A DNA stretch of 64,000 nt from Dyella silvae. GTDB taxonomy: Bacteria > Pseudomonadota > Gammaproteobacteria > Xanthomonadales > Rhodanobacteraceae. Below the pieces are notes generated by a model that ran no database searches, was not told the DNA's origin, and saw nothing but the letters and a program-made list of their open reading frames with translations. The position numbers were made by a program, and so were the translations under genes. Location: the NCBI RefSeq assembly GCF_026421305.1, contig NZ_JAPJBQ010000003.1:248001-312000 (forward strand), read 5' to 3'. Shown piece by piece: positions 16,642-25,793 of the stretch (position 1 is the stretch's first letter; every line of letters begins with the position of its first letter).

Positions 16642-18239
16642 GTTGCGACGGTTGGTGCTGACGCAGCCGGCGTGACCACCGGGCTGCGTGAGGCGGCAAG
16701 CAGTACCGCGATGGCGTCGATGTCGTGGCTGGCGCTGGGTGCGCCAGCCGGCGGGTCGTAGTTGTTGAGCATGATGGCGAAAGCCAGCCGCTCGCCGTCG
16801 CCGGTGGTGACGTACCCGGCCAGGCAGTGCACATAACTCATGCTGCCGGTTTTGGCGTGCACGTTGTTCTCGGCAGGCGTGTTGCGCATGCGCCATTGCA
16901 GCGTGCCATCCACGCCGGCAATCGGCAGCGCTTCCTGCAGCGTAGCGGCGTAAGGCTGGCTGGCCAGGAACGCGAGCAGCCGCGCCATCGCATTGGGCGT
17001 GGTGAGATTGCGGCGGGAAAGACCCGTGCCTTCTTCGATGATGCTGGCCGCGGGCGCAATGCCGATCTGCTCGAGCAATTGATGCAACGCGCGGATACCC
17101 CAGCGTTCGCTGGTGATGAAGCCCTGATTGCCTTCGTGTTGCTCGGTGTCGCTTTGCGCCTTGACGCCGGCGAGCAGCAACAGGTTTTGCAGGTAGAGGT
17201 TTTGTGACCGCTTGAGCCCGCGGCCGAGAATGTCGCCGACCGGCGGCGAAAGCACTTCTGCCAGCGTGCGAGGCTGGGCGGGAAGAGCGGTATCCCGACG
17301 CGGCCAATGCATCGATACCAATTTTCCGTCGAGCTGAATGCCGTGACGCATCAGTGCCTGCTGCAGCAGTGCACCGGCAAAGCGTGCGGGGTCGGGCACG
17401 GCCAGCTTGTAACTCTGCGCGGCCGATTTCGCCGCGATGGTGCCGAACGCATACAGCACGCCATCGCCAGGCGCGCGATAGAGGTTGATGTCGTTGCGCG
17501 TGCGAGCGGCTGTCGTGGTGATCTCATTGACCACGCTGGGTATCGCATTGGAAGGATTGAAGCTGATATCTGCTGACAACCCCGCCGCGCCTGCCGGAGA
17601 AACGGTGACGTCCACCTGGTTCTCGCGCACGCTCAGGGCGGTGGCCGGCACGGCAAACCAGCTTTGCAGATCGATGGCTTCCCACCCGGTGCCCATCATC
17701 GGGCTGGCGAAATAGGTGGCGTCGGCAATCAGGTCGCCATGCACGCGACGCAGGCCTTGCGCGGCTAGCTGGGTGGCGAGCTGATCGGGCCACTCCGCCG
17801 TGGCGGCATCGGCGCCAAGCGTGGGATCGCCCATGCCGTAAAGGATCAGAGGGCCATCCAGCCGGCCGTTGTGAATGTCGCCGCCTGCCAGTACACGAGT
17901 CGGGATGCGGTAATCCGGCCCCAGCTCGCTCAGCGTCACCGCCGCCGTAAACAGCTTGGCGGTGGATGCGGGCTGGAAGAGCTGGTCGGCATGCCGGGCA
18001 TAGACGGTGCGCCCGCTGTTGAGCGAGATCACCGAAATACCCCAGTCGGCACCCGCAAAGCGCGGCTGATCGATCAGCTGGTCGATCTGCTCCGCCAGCG
18101 TGGGCGCCACCATGGGGGCGGGCGTTACGGAGGCGGAATGGGGCGCCGCGGGCGTGGTGGCAGCCATCGCCAGGCTCGCCAGTCCGATGCCCAGGACGGC
18201 GGCAGCGCAGCGGCTCAGCAGGTGTTGCGGCATGACCAT
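16626..18239 (-). CDS. dacB: D-alanyl-D-alanine carboxypeptidase/endopeptidase (PBP4, DacB family)
   Basis: The 537-residue periplasmic class C penicillin-binding protein trims and cleaves peptidoglycan cross-links. Active-site motifs are all present: STAK (92-95) with the acylated Ser92, SQN in GLKRSQNLYLQN, and KTG in VHAKTGSMS. A signal peptide occupies about 1-26, followed by an Ala/Pro-rich linker and a large insert domain between the first two motifs, as in the S13 family. ATG 18239 or the ATG two codons later may be the start. Confidence 0.93.
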   Translation of the reverse strand: MVMPQHLLSRCAAAVLGIGLASLAMAATTPAAPHSASVTPAPMVAPTLAEQIDQLIDQPRFAGADWGISVISLNSGRTVYARHADQLFQPASTAKLFTAAVTLSELGPDYRIPTRVLAGGDIHNGRLDGPLILYGMGDPTLGADAATAEWPDQLATQLAAQGLRRVHGDLIADATYFASPMMGTGWEAIDLQSWFAVPATALSVRENQVDVTVSPAGAAGLSADISFNPSNAIPSVVNEITTTAARTRNDINLYRAPGDGVLYAFGTIAAKSAAQSYKLAVPDPARFAGALLQQALMRHGIQLDGKLVSMHWPRRDTALPAQPRTLAEVLSPPVGDILGRGLKRSQNLYLQNLLLLAGVKAQSDTEQHEGNQGFITSERWGIRALHQLLEQIGIAPAASIIEEGTGLSRRNLTTPNAMARLLAFLASQPYAATLQEALPIAGVDGTLQWRMRNTPAENNVHAKTGSMSYVHCLAGYVTTGDGERLAFAIMLNNYDPPAGAPSASHDIDAIAVLLAASRSPVVTPAASAPTVATHPAN

Positions 18240-18355
18240 GGGCGAAGTATCGCCAATCCTTACCGTCCGCGGCTAGCGGCCGCGTAGGGTCAGTCTGGTA
18301 ATCTTGGCGCTTCGCGCCGGTCCCTGCCGGCGCTCCCTCCCTATTCGAGAACATC

Positions 18356-18838
18356 ATGCAGATCGCCAAGAACACCGTTGTTGCCTTCCACTACACGCTC
18401 ACCGACGACCAGGGCCAGGTGCTCGACAGCTCGCAGGGCCGCGAACCGCTGGTGTACCTGCAGGGTGTCGGCCAGATCGTGCCGGGCCTGGAGAAGGCGA
18501 TGGAAGGCCGCCAGGTCGGCGACCAGTTCAAGGTCGACGTGGCGCCGGAAGAAGGCTACGGCGTGCATCACGCCGAGCTGATCCAGGAAGTGCCGCGCGA
18601 GGCGTTCCAGGGCGTGGAAGATATCCAGCCCGGCATGCAGTTCCAGGGCCGTGGCCCGCAGGGCGTCATCAACGTCACGGTGACCAAGGTCGATAGCGAA
18701 AAGGTGCACATCGACGGCAATCATCCGCTGGCCGGCCAGACGCTGCACTTCGACGTGGAAGTGACTGACGTGCGCGCCGCCAGCGAAGAAGAGCTCGCTC
18801 ACGGTCACGTGCACGGCGAAGGCGGCCACCACCACTGA
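18356..18838 (+). CDS. slyD: FKBP-type peptidyl-prolyl isomerase, SlyD
   Basis: The 160-residue protein has the SlyD layout: an FKBP half (NTVVAFHYTLTDDQGQVLDSS), the inserted-flap chaperone domain (residues ~70-125), the second FKBP strand pair with NHPLAGQTLHFDVEV, and a short His-rich metal-binding tail (HGHVHGEGGHHH). It is a proline isomerase/chaperone, linked in enterobacteria to nickel delivery; the tail here is short and lacks Cys. A GC-rich hairpin follows. Confidence 0.94.
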   Translation: MQIAKNTVVAFHYTLTDDQGQVLDSSQGREPLVYLQGVGQIVPGLEKAMEGRQVGDQFKVDVAPEEGYGVHHAELIQEVPREAFQGVEDIQPGMQFQGRGPQGVINVTVTKVDSEKVHIDGNHPLAGQTLHFDVEVTDVRAASEEELAHGHVHGEGGHHH

Positions 18839-18848
18839 GTGGGCTGAT

Positions 18849-18872
18849 GGCGCCGGTGTTTTCGCCGGCGCC
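18849..18872 (+). terminator. hairpin after slyD
   Basis: GGCGCCGG (18849-18856) pairs with CCGGCGCC (18865-18872). There is no T tract, so it may be a weak terminator or a 3'-stabilising stem. Confidence 0.45.
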
Positions 18873-18937
18873 GTGTAACGCCAAAAACGGTGCCGGCGGT
18901 AGTGCCGGCGCCTTTCCCGGTTCGACAAGGAGTTGTC

Positions 18938-20116
18938 ATGCAGGGACGCTTGCGCATCGCCATCGTGGGCTATGGCGTTGCAGGGCAGGCGGCGGGCCTG
19001 TTCCTTTCCGCAGCTGGTCATGAGCTGACGATCTTCGAGCAGGCCGATACGCCGGGACCGGTGGGTGCCGGTTTCCTGCTTCAACCGACAGGGTTAAGCG
19101 TGCTGGCTCAACTGGGCCTGCACGAACAGGCACTGGCACGCGGCCAGCGCATCGAGCGCCTGTTTGGCTGCAATGTGGCGGGGCGCAGCGTGATGGACAT
19201 GCGCTATGCCGATCACGCGCCGGGTTGCTTTGGTCTGGGCATGGCGCGTGGCGGCCTGTTTACGCTGCTGCATCGTGCGTATGACGGACATGGCGCGATC
19301 CGCACGGGCACGCGTATAGAGCGTGTGTCGGCGGATGGTAAGTATCTGAGCGATGCAGCAGGCGGCGAGCATGGTCCGTTTGATCTGATCGTCGCATCCG
19401 ATGGCGCGCATTCGATATTGCGGCGGCAGCCGGGTGTCACCGAACGGGAAGTGCTTTACCCGTGGGGCGCCATGTGGTGCCTGTTGCCTGCTGGTGCATG
19501 GCCCCATGCTCATGTGCTGCATCAGCGGTATGCCGGGACGCGCGAAATGATCGGCCTGCTGCCGGTCGGTCGCCGTGACGACAGCAACGACCGTTGGCTC
19601 ACCTTCTACTACAGCCTGCCGGGCGAACAGGTCGATGCGTTCAATGATGCCGCACTTACGCGATTGCGCGAGCGTGTGGCCACCATCTGGCCGGACGCGT
19701 TGCCCTTGCTGGCCGATATACGTTCGGCTGTACAGCTGCATCGCGCCCGTTATCGCGATGTGGTGCTTCGCCGCCCGGTGCACGGCAATGTGGTATTCAT
19801 CGGCGATGCCGCGCACGCCATGAGTCCCCAACTCGGACAGGGCGTCAACATGGCGCTGCTCGACGCGCAGGCGCTTGCGGATGCGCTGGCCGCGCATGAC
19901 ACGTTAACTGCAGCGCTTGATGCGTACTCGCGCGAACGCCGCCGGCACGTGCGCATCTATCAGCGGCTCAGCCGCTGGTTAACACCCTTGTTTCAGTCGG
20001 ACCGCAGCTCGCTGGCATGGATGCGCGACCGCTGCTTCGGGCCACTCGGGCGCATGCCAGTAGCGCGGGGCCAGATGTTGCGCATTCTCACTGGCACCAA
20101 GCGGACGTGGTGGTAG
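18938..20116 (+). CDS. FAD-dependent aromatic hydroxylase-like monooxygenase
   Basis: The 392-residue group A flavin monooxygenase has the GxGxxG site GYGVAG (11-16), the DG motif in LIVASDGAHSILR, and the second FAD motif VFIGDAAHAMSPQLGQG. AAGGAGTTGTC sits directly before ATG 18938. This family hydroxylates aromatics or related compounds; the substrate is unknown and there is no pathway context. Confidence 0.85.
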   Translation: MQGRLRIAIVGYGVAGQAAGLFLSAAGHELTIFEQADTPGPVGAGFLLQPTGLSVLAQLGLHEQALARGQRIERLFGCNVAGRSVMDMRYADHAPGCFGLGMARGGLFTLLHRAYDGHGAIRTGTRIERVSADGKYLSDAAGGEHGPFDLIVASDGAHSILRRQPGVTEREVLYPWGAMWCLLPAGAWPHAHVLHQRYAGTREMIGLLPVGRRDDSNDRWLTFYYSLPGEQVDAFNDAALTRLRERVATIWPDALPLLADIRSAVQLHRARYRDVVLRRPVHGNVVFIGDAAHAMSPQLGQGVNMALLDAQALADALAAHDTLTAALDAYSRERRRHVRIYQRLSRWLTPLFQSDRSSLAWMRDRCFGPLGRMPVARGQMLRILTGTKRTWW

Positions 20117-20139
20117 CGATCGCCAGTCGCTTGCAACAC

Positions 20140-21258
20140 TCAGTACCAGTCGAGCAGCGACAACCCTATGCCCAGATACGTCGCGTTGTGGTTGTAGTCG
20201 ATCAGGCTTTCGCCGTAGCCCTTGAACAGCTCCATATAGCCGCGCAGGTTGCCCGCCACAGGAAACGACCACGTGAACTGTGCGGCGCCATGGCTGCGGT
20301 CGCCGCCACGCAGCGAGTGACGGAGCATCAGGCCGAATTCCTGGCCCTTCCACTCGTGGATGATTTGCATGTCGGCGCGACCCACGTAGTCGCTGATGTC
20401 GGGATTGTTGTCGTCGGTGCCGCCTTCTGGCACGCGCCACCAGGGGCGGACCGTCACGGTCCAGTTGTCGCGCTCGAAGCCGACGTAGCCCATCACGCGG
20501 TTCCAGCTGCGCGACAGCGGGTCCGATTGACCGTTGGACTGATGATTGAAACCGATGCCAAGCAAGCGGCCATTCCATCCGGCGATGTCGTAGTTCGTGT
20601 TGAAAACGAGCATGGCTTCGGGCTCGTAGTTGGTTTCACGGAATGGCCGCGATTCCTGCTTGTTGTACACCTGCCAGCGCGAGGACTGGGTGTAAGCCAC
20701 CCATACATCGCCAGCGTCGCCAAACACGCCTTGCCAGATCTTGGTTTTCAGGCTGAGCTGGAATTTGCTTTCGATGTTGTCCAGGTTCTCAGGTGTATTG
20801 ACCGTATTGAGTGGATTGGGGCTGGTGGGTTGCCGGTTCTGGTTGCTGCTGGCGAAGAACGGCATCACCGTGATGGGTTTGTAGCCGCGCAAATTGAAGG
20901 TGCCCAGTTTGCTTTCCGGTGAAAGCTCCCAACGGCTGTCGAGCAACGACAATGCCGGAGCCTCTTGCGCTTGTTCGGGAGAGGGCGTTGCCTTGGCACT
21001 CGGCGTTCTGGCCGTTTCGTGGCTGAAAACCGTGACAGTGGGGGCGTTGGTTGCCGCGCCGTTCGTTTCATCCTTCTTCTGCGCTGCAGGCATGCCATCA
21101 CGCCCGGCGATGCGGTCATAGCAGGCGAGTCGTTGCGAATCGGTTTCGATGGCAGTGCACGCGCGCATATCCGCGGGTTCGGCGTTCTGTGCACGCACGG
21201 CAAGTGGGAACAAGCCGGGAACGAGCGCCAGGGCTGTCAGAGAGATCGGTCGCAGCAT
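20140..21258 (-). CDS. pldA: outer membrane phospholipase A (OMPLA)
   Basis: The 372-residue protein has a signal peptide (1-23), a long Ala/Pro/Thr-rich N-terminal extension not found in E. coli PldA, and the OMPLA barrel. Catalytic residues align with constant spacing to E. coli: His239, Ser241 and Asn253 within FNHQSNGQSDPLSRSWNR (H142, S144 and N156 in E. coli). It hydrolyses misplaced phospholipids in the outer leaflet. It ends in LLDWY, a typical C-terminal aromatic barrel signal. Confidence 0.95.
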   Translation of the reverse strand: MLRPISLTALALVPGLFPLAVRAQNAEPADMRACTAIETDSQRLACYDRIAGRDGMPAAQKKDETNGAATNAPTVTVFSHETARTPSAKATPSPEQAQEAPALSLLDSRWELSPESKLGTFNLRGYKPITVMPFFASSNQNRQPTSPNPLNTVNTPENLDNIESKFQLSLKTKIWQGVFGDAGDVWVAYTQSSRWQVYNKQESRPFRETNYEPEAMLVFNTNYDIAGWNGRLLGIGFNHQSNGQSDPLSRSWNRVMGYVGFERDNWTVTVRPWWRVPEGGTDDNNPDISDYVGRADMQIIHEWKGQEFGLMLRHSLRGGDRSHGAAQFTWSFPVAGNLRGYMELFKGYGESLIDYNHNATYLGIGLSLLDWY

Positions 21259-21376
21259 GAGGCATCGTCCTGGTGTCGCACGCTTTCCGGATTCTCAACC
21301 CTGACCGGAAGCGGCATGCATCGCATGTGACGACGCGGGGCGCTGTCGCCAGCGCCCCGCGTCGAGATGCGCCATA

Positions 21377-21757
21377 TTACCTGTTGTTATTCACCCAGCG
21401 CTCGTACTGGGATTTCGTAATGTGTCCTGTGTGGCCTTTGTCGACATAGAGGAAGTCATTGGCCAGCAACGGGTATGCTGCAGCCTGATCCTCAGTGATG
21501 TAACGCGAGCCGCCGGACAATTGCTCGAAGCTTGGTGCCGGGCCTGCGTTCACCTGCGGCACGGTGGAGTGAATGGTCACCTGGCCCTGCGCTGTATTGA
21601 ACTGCGTCGAGCTCGTGGTGCTCGCTGACTGGGATGCAGGCATCGTGCTCATCGGTGTCGATGACGGTGGCATTGACTGGTCCTGCGCCAACAGGGTGCC
21701 AGCGAATAGCATCGAGCCTGCGGTAACAAGTGCGAGTAGGGGAGTGCGGTATTTCAT
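21377..21757 (-). CDS. exported protein of unknown function with degenerate EF-hand-like segment
   Basis: The 126-residue protein has a signal peptide (cleavage near AGTLLAQ), a Ser/Thr/Met-rich linker, then a C-terminal domain ITEDQAAAYPLLANDF..VDKGHTGHITKSQYERW. That last part resembles an EF-hand loop (D-x-G-x-T-G-x-I...Q) but lacks the acidic residue at position 12. I do not recognise the family. It is probably periplasmic. Confidence 0.65.
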   Translation of the reverse strand: MKYRTPLLALVTAGSMLFAGTLLAQDQSMPPSSTPMSTMPASQSASTTSSTQFNTAQGQVTIHSTVPQVNAGPAPSFEQLSGGSRYITEDQAAAYPLLANDFLYVDKGHTGHITKSQYERWVNNNR

Positions 21758-21906
21758 CAGTGTGACTCCATGCCAGAATGCGTGGCTCGTGGACGGATGT
21801 CGGCGTCTGGAATGTATCGCGGCAATGGAATGCTGCGTGTTCCTTCGCCAGCTCCCACGCTAACAAAGTCAGGCTAAATGCCGCTTCAACACAGGCACGC
21901 GATCAC

Positions 21907-23187
21907 GTGAAGTCATCGTTACCGTTGTCTATCCCTTCATCTGCGGCGCACGTCGCATTGAGTCTGACGCAAGCGCAGCGTCTTCATCTTGTTGCGCAAG
22001 GGTTATTGCATCGTCCTCGTTCGCGTGCGCAGCCTTCGGATGTGGTGGCTGCCATCGCGCGCATGAAACTGCTGCAGATCGACAGCATTCATGTCGTCGC
22101 GCGCAGCCCTTATCTCGTGTTGCACGCGCGGCTCGGCAACTACGATCCGCAGTGGCTTGATGACGCGCTGGAAGCCGGCAAGCTTGCCGAGTGCTGGGCG
22201 CATGAAGCGTGTTTTGTGCCTGCCAGCGATATTGCTTTTCATCAGGCGTGGCGCATGCAGCGCTCGGCGCATTGGGCTTACAAGCATGCCGATCGCATGC
22301 ATCGCGACCATCGCGAAGGCATGGATGGATTGCTGACGCATATCCGCCATGCTGGCGCCGCACGCGCGGCGGATTTCGAAAGCGAGCAGCGAGGCGCTGG
22401 CGGTTGGTGGTCGTGGAAACCGGAGAAGCGCTGGCTAGAAGCGTGGTTTGCTCTGGGCGAACTCATGGTGACGCGGCGCGAACGCTTTCAACGTGTTTAC
22501 GATCTGGCCGAGCGTGTGCAAGCCAAACTCGATCCGCCACTCGATCGGCAACAGCTGACCTTCGATCACGCAGCGCTGCGCCAGCGCTTCATGGTGGATA
22601 GCGTGCGCGCACTGGGCATCACGCAGGCGCGCTGGATCGCTGACTACTATCGCCTAAAGCCAGCCGTGACCGACAAGGAGCTGGCGCCGCTGGTCGTGGA
22701 CGGCGAGCTGCTTGCGGTGCAGGTGGCCGGTTGGGATGTGCCGGCCTATGTCCATCGCGACCATACAGACGCGCTGGAGCAGGCCGCGCAAGGCCAATTG
22801 CGCGGCACCCATACAACGCTGCTGTCGCCATTCGACCCGGTAGTGTGGGATCGCGCGCGCGCGCAGGCGCTGTTCGGCTTCGAATACACCATTGAGTGCT
22901 ATGTGCCGGCGCCCAAGCGACGCTATGGCTATTACGTGTTGCCCATCCTGCATCGGGGCAAGCTGATTGGCCGCCTCGATGCGAAGGCACATCGCCGCGA
23001 TGGTGTATTCGAGATCAAAGCGCTTTTTCTCGAACCTGGTGTAGAGCCTTCAGACCGCTTGCTGGCTGACGTGGCCAAGGCTGTGCAGGCTTCCGCTCAA
23101 TGGCACGCTACGCCTGAGGTGCGTCTGGCACGCAGCCGACCCGCTTCCGTGGCGGCTGCGCTGCGTGCGCTATGGCGTGGCGCCTGA
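21907..23187 (+). CDS. ycaQ: YcaQ-type (AlkX/HTH_42) DNA glycosylase
   Basis: The protein of about 426 residues is of the winged-helix DUF1006/HTH_42 family, whose E. coli member YcaQ unhooks DNA interstrand crosslinks. The YcaQ-type catalytic Gln-x-Asp motif is visible as Q57-I-D59 in KLLQIDSIHVVARSPY, and the C-terminal signature SPFDPVVWDR..ALFGFEYTIECYVP..KRRYGYYVLPIL is intact. GTG 21907 is used; there is no strong Shine-Dalgarno, and the extension upstream to 21778 looks noncoding. Confidence 0.85.
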   Translation: MKSSLPLSIPSSAAHVALSLTQAQRLHLVAQGLLHRPRSRAQPSDVVAAIARMKLLQIDSIHVVARSPYLVLHARLGNYDPQWLDDALEAGKLAECWAHEACFVPASDIAFHQAWRMQRSAHWAYKHADRMHRDHREGMDGLLTHIRHAGAARAADFESEQRGAGGWWSWKPEKRWLEAWFALGELMVTRRERFQRVYDLAERVQAKLDPPLDRQQLTFDHAALRQRFMVDSVRALGITQARWIADYYRLKPAVTDKELAPLVVDGELLAVQVAGWDVPAYVHRDHTDALEQAAQGQLRGTHTTLLSPFDPVVWDRARAQALFGFEYTIECYVPAPKRRYGYYVLPILHRGKLIGRLDAKAHRRDGVFEIKALFLEPGVEPSDRLLADVAKAVQASAQWHATPEVRLARSRPASVAAALRALWRGA

Positions 23188-23191
23188 TCGC

Positions 23192-23668
23192 TCAGGGCGT
23201 GCTGGAAGAGGAAGCCGGGCTCCCCGACGCACACGACTTGCCGTGCAGAGCCTGCCTTAGCTGAGTGGCCAGCGCGGTGCATCGTGCGCCCAGTTGGGGG
23301 CGCACGGTGGGGTCCTGTGAGTCGCGCAACAGGCTGGTGCGCATCGCTTCGTAGTGCGATTCGATATCGGTCGGGGCATAGATGGCCGCCGCCTGGTGGC
23401 AGGCTACGTAGCTGGAGAGATAGTCGTCGCAGGCCGGGATGCCGGTGCTCTCCGGCAAGGCCTTGCCAGTGGGTGCTGCAGGTGCCTTTGCGGCGCCGGT
23501 ACTTGGCGCGCGGGCTCCGCTGGCTGCCCCGCTGGGGCTGGCGCTGGTGGCCGTGGTGGTGTGGGTGGGCGTGGTCGGGTGGGTGGACGACTGGCCGGAG
23601 CAACCTGCCAGCGCGAGGCCACCCAAGGTAAGGGCGAGGAGGGTTATGCGGTAACGGGGGGGCATCAT
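23192..23668 (-). CDS. small lipoprotein of unknown function, Cys-containing domain
   Basis: The 158-residue protein has lipobox LALAGC near residue 22, a long Thr/Ser/Ala/Pro linker, and a C-terminal ~75-residue domain with four Cys (PACDDYLSSYVACH, ARCTAL, GKSCAS), probably two disulfides in the periplasm. AGGAG precedes ATG 23668; ATG 23665 is also possible. The family is not recognised. It converges with ycaQ. Confidence 0.7.
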   Translation of the reverse strand: MMPPRYRITLLALTLGGLALAGCSGQSSTHPTTPTHTTTATSASPSGAASGARAPSTGAAKAPAAPTGKALPESTGIPACDDYLSSYVACHQAAAIYAPTDIESHYEAMRTSLLRDSQDPTVRPQLGARCTALATQLRQALHGKSCASGSPASSSSTP

Positions 23669-23707
23669 GGGGCTTCTCCTACGCGCAAAATATTCCGGGC
23701 CGGACAT

Positions 23708-24012
23708 CCGGGTTAGCTGTCCGAGCTAAAGAATGGATGAAATGCGAAGATGGCGTGAAAATCAAACGAACCGCCGAATCGCCTTATAGGTATCCATTCA
23801 GGTTCGACGTAGCCGATCTATTCGCCTTGCGAAGTGGGAACGGTTATGATGTGGGTACTGTGTTTGCCGGGGTCACCAGAGTTTTGTGACCCGATGCCGC
23901 CTGATCTCGATCTAGCCTCATCGCCTCACCCCTAGGGTTTCCTTGCACACCAGTAAGCCGGCTCGCGTAAGTTGCGCGGGTTTAGTCTCTTTAATCCTAT
24001 GGAGTGATTTAT
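23708..24012 (+). promoter_or_regulatory. 305-base region: csp1 promoter and long 5' leader
   Basis: No ORF is supported. A long untranslated leader is normal for cold-shock genes. The only element recognised is CCAGTAAGCCG at 23950-23960, repeated before the next csp gene. GGAG at 24001-24004 is the ribosome binding site. Confidence 0.5.
23950..23960 (+). promoter_or_regulatory. shared csp leader motif, copy 1
   Basis: CCAGTAAGCCG ends 53 bases before the csp1 ATG. The same 11 bases lie 54 bases before the csp2 ATG. Confidence 0.5.
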
Positions 24013-24222
24013 ATGTCTGATCGTCAGATCGGTACCGTCAAGTGGTTCAACGATGCCAAGGGTTTCGGCTTCATCAGCCGTGACAATGGCCCGGATGTCT
24101 TCGTGCATTTCCGCGCGATCCAGGGCAATGGCTTCAAGAGCCTCGTCGAAGGCCAGAAGGTCGAATTCAAGGTCGTGCAGGGTCAGAAGGGCCTGCAGGC
24201 TGACGAAGTGATCCCGAAGTAA
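24013..24222 (+). CDS. cold-shock protein, copy 1
   Basis: The 69-residue single cold-shock domain protein has RNP1 KGFGFISR and RNP2 VFVHF. It binds single-stranded nucleic acid and acts as an RNA chaperone. ATG 24013 is preceded by GGAGTGA. It is followed by an intrinsic terminator and then by a second csp gene that is about 80% identical at the protein level by eye, suggesting a tandem duplication. Confidence 0.96.
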   Translation: MSDRQIGTVKWFNDAKGFGFISRDNGPDVFVHFRAIQGNGFKSLVEGQKVEFKVVQGQKGLQADEVIPK

Positions 24223-24250
24223 TAAGCGGTTTTCAAAACGCTAATAAAAG

Positions 24251-24278
24251 AGCCAGGCAGAAATGCCTGGCTTTTTTG
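24251..24278 (+). terminator. intrinsic terminator of csp1
   Basis: AGCCAGGCA (24251-24259) pairs with TGCCTGGCT (24264-24272), with loop GAAA, followed by TTTTTT. Confidence 0.92.
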
Positions 24279-24447
24279 TTTTCAGGGATTAAATGTCGTG
24301 AAAATGTGAAAATGCGAAAGTTGATAAGGGTCATTCACTTGCATTAAAAAAATCCGTTATGCTGCGTTTACTGTGGTTGCTCGGTCACGTGCGTGCCCGA
24401 TGCGCGACTCGCAAGAGTCCACATCGCTTCACCCGATCCCTGCATGC

Positions 24448-24458
24448 CCAGTAAGCCG
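24448..24458 (+). promoter_or_regulatory. shared csp leader motif, copy 2
   Basis: CCAGTAAGCCG ends 54 bases before the csp2 ATG, matching copy 1 in sequence and position. GGAGTGA before the ATG is also shared. Confidence 0.5.
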
Positions 24459-24511
24459 TCGGCCAAAGGGGAGGCTGACTTGTCTCAGCATCGAGCAGAT
24501 CGGAGTGAGTC

Positions 24512-24721
24512 ATGTCGGATCGTGAAGTTGGCACAGTCAAATGGTTCAACGACGCCAAAGGCTTTGGCTTTATCAGTCGTGAAAGCGGCCCGGATGTTTT
24601 CGTGCATTTCAGGGCTATCAGCGGCAGCGGATTCCGCAGCCTGAAAGAAGGGCAAAAGGTGAGCTTCAAGGTTGTGCAAGGCCAGAAGGGTCTGCAGGCC
24701 GATGAAGTGGCTCCCGCCTGA
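24512..24721 (+). CDS. cold-shock protein, copy 2
   Basis: The 69-residue cold-shock domain protein has KGFGFISR and VFVHF. It is very similar to the preceding gene but has its own leader (24279-24511) and terminator, so each is a separate transcription unit. Differences cluster in the [16 protein letters not shown] region. GGAGTGA precedes ATG 24512. Confidence 0.96.
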   Translation: MSDREVGTVKWFNDAKGFGFISRESGPDVFVHFRAISGSGFRSLKEGQKVSFKVVQGQKGLQADEVAPA

Positions 24722-24744
24722 GCATGCAGCAAACAAGTGCAACG

Positions 24745-24772
24745 AAAAAGGCCGGCGCAAGCCGGCCTTTTT
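24745..24772 (+). terminator. intrinsic terminator of csp2
   Basis: GGCCGGC (24750-24756) pairs with GCCGGCC (24761-24767), with loop GCAA, flanked by A5 and T5. Confidence 0.9.
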
Positions 24773-24844
24773 CTTGCGCGTGACTTTTTACTCACCCGCA
24801 GATTCGCTAGCCTGAGGTGTTTTCCCTTTTCAGCGCACCCACGC

Positions 24845-25741
24845 ATGTCTGCAGCGTCTATTGCCGAGTTGTCATTACCACCCAGCGAGACGCTGCCCGC
24901 CGCGACGGCAGATGGCGCCCGGGCAGATGTGCTGCTGCAGTTACCTGCGGGCCACGTCGCGCAGGTGCTGTATTGGCTGCCGGCGTTGGGCATATCTGCC
25001 AAACACTATCTGCCACTGGCCCAGTCGCTGGCGGAGCGCGGTATTGCCGTCGCCATCCACGAGTGGCGTGGTATCGGCTCCAGCAACCGGCGCGCGGGCC
25101 GGCGTGAGAATTGGGGCTACCGCGAACTGTTGCAGGACGATTTGCCGGCTGGCCTGGCCGCGATACGCAGGCGCCTGCCGCATGCGGACTACCGGCTGGG
25201 TGGACACAGTCTGGGCGCGCAGATGGCGTCGTTGTACGCCGCTCTGCATCCGCAGGAGGTGGCTGGGCTGGTGGTGGTCGCGAGCGGGTCGCCGTATTGG
25301 CGGCAGTTCCGCTTTGGCCGTTTTATCTGGCTGGCGTATGTGGCCGCACCCTGGCTGGCCCGTGCGGTGGGCTACCTGCCTGGGCGGAGGCTCGGTTTTG
25401 GCGGCAATGAGGCGCGGCGGCTCATCGACGACTGGGCGCGCAGTGGCCGCACCGGGCGGTACGCGGCGCAGGGCCTGGACGAGGATCTGGAGCAGCGTCT
25501 GCGCCAACTGAAGTTGCCCGTGCTGGCATTGCGTCTGCAGGACGACTGGCTCGGTCCGCAAGCCTCATTGGCGTGGTTGCTCGGAAAAATGCCCCACAGC
25601 CGCAGCGTGCAGCAGGTGATTACGGCCGCCGATCTCAGTACCGGTCACGCGGACCATTTCGGCTGGATGAAGGCGCCCTGGCCGATCGCCGAGCGTATGG
25701 CCGACTGGTTCGCGGCCGAGCCGCCGCGCACGGGGCCTTGA
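24845..25741 (+). CDS. alpha/beta hydrolase
   Basis: The 298-residue alpha/beta hydrolase has nucleophile Ser122 in GGHSLGAQ, an HEWRGIGSS loop near residue 72, and a C-terminal HADHFGW that probably supplies the catalytic His. It is similar to COG4757-type predicted hydrolases. The substrate is unknown. The next gene, an ene-reductase, follows 52 bases after the stop and may be in the same transcript. Confidence 0.85.
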   Translation: MSAASIAELSLPPSETLPAATADGARADVLLQLPAGHVAQVLYWLPALGISAKHYLPLAQSLAERGIAVAIHEWRGIGSSNRRAGRRENWGYRELLQDDLPAGLAAIRRRLPHADYRLGGHSLGAQMASLYAALHPQEVAGLVVVASGSPYWRQFRFGRFIWLAYVAAPWLARAVGYLPGRRLGFGGNEARRLIDDWARSGRTGRYAAQGLDEDLEQRLRQLKLPVLALRLQDDWLGPQASLAWLLGKMPHSRSVQQVITAADLSTGHADHFGWMKAPWPIAERMADWFAAEPPRTGP

Positions 25742-25793
25742 ACCGGACGCGTGGCGACGGCATCTCGGGCAGAACTTTTTCCGGACGGCTCCG

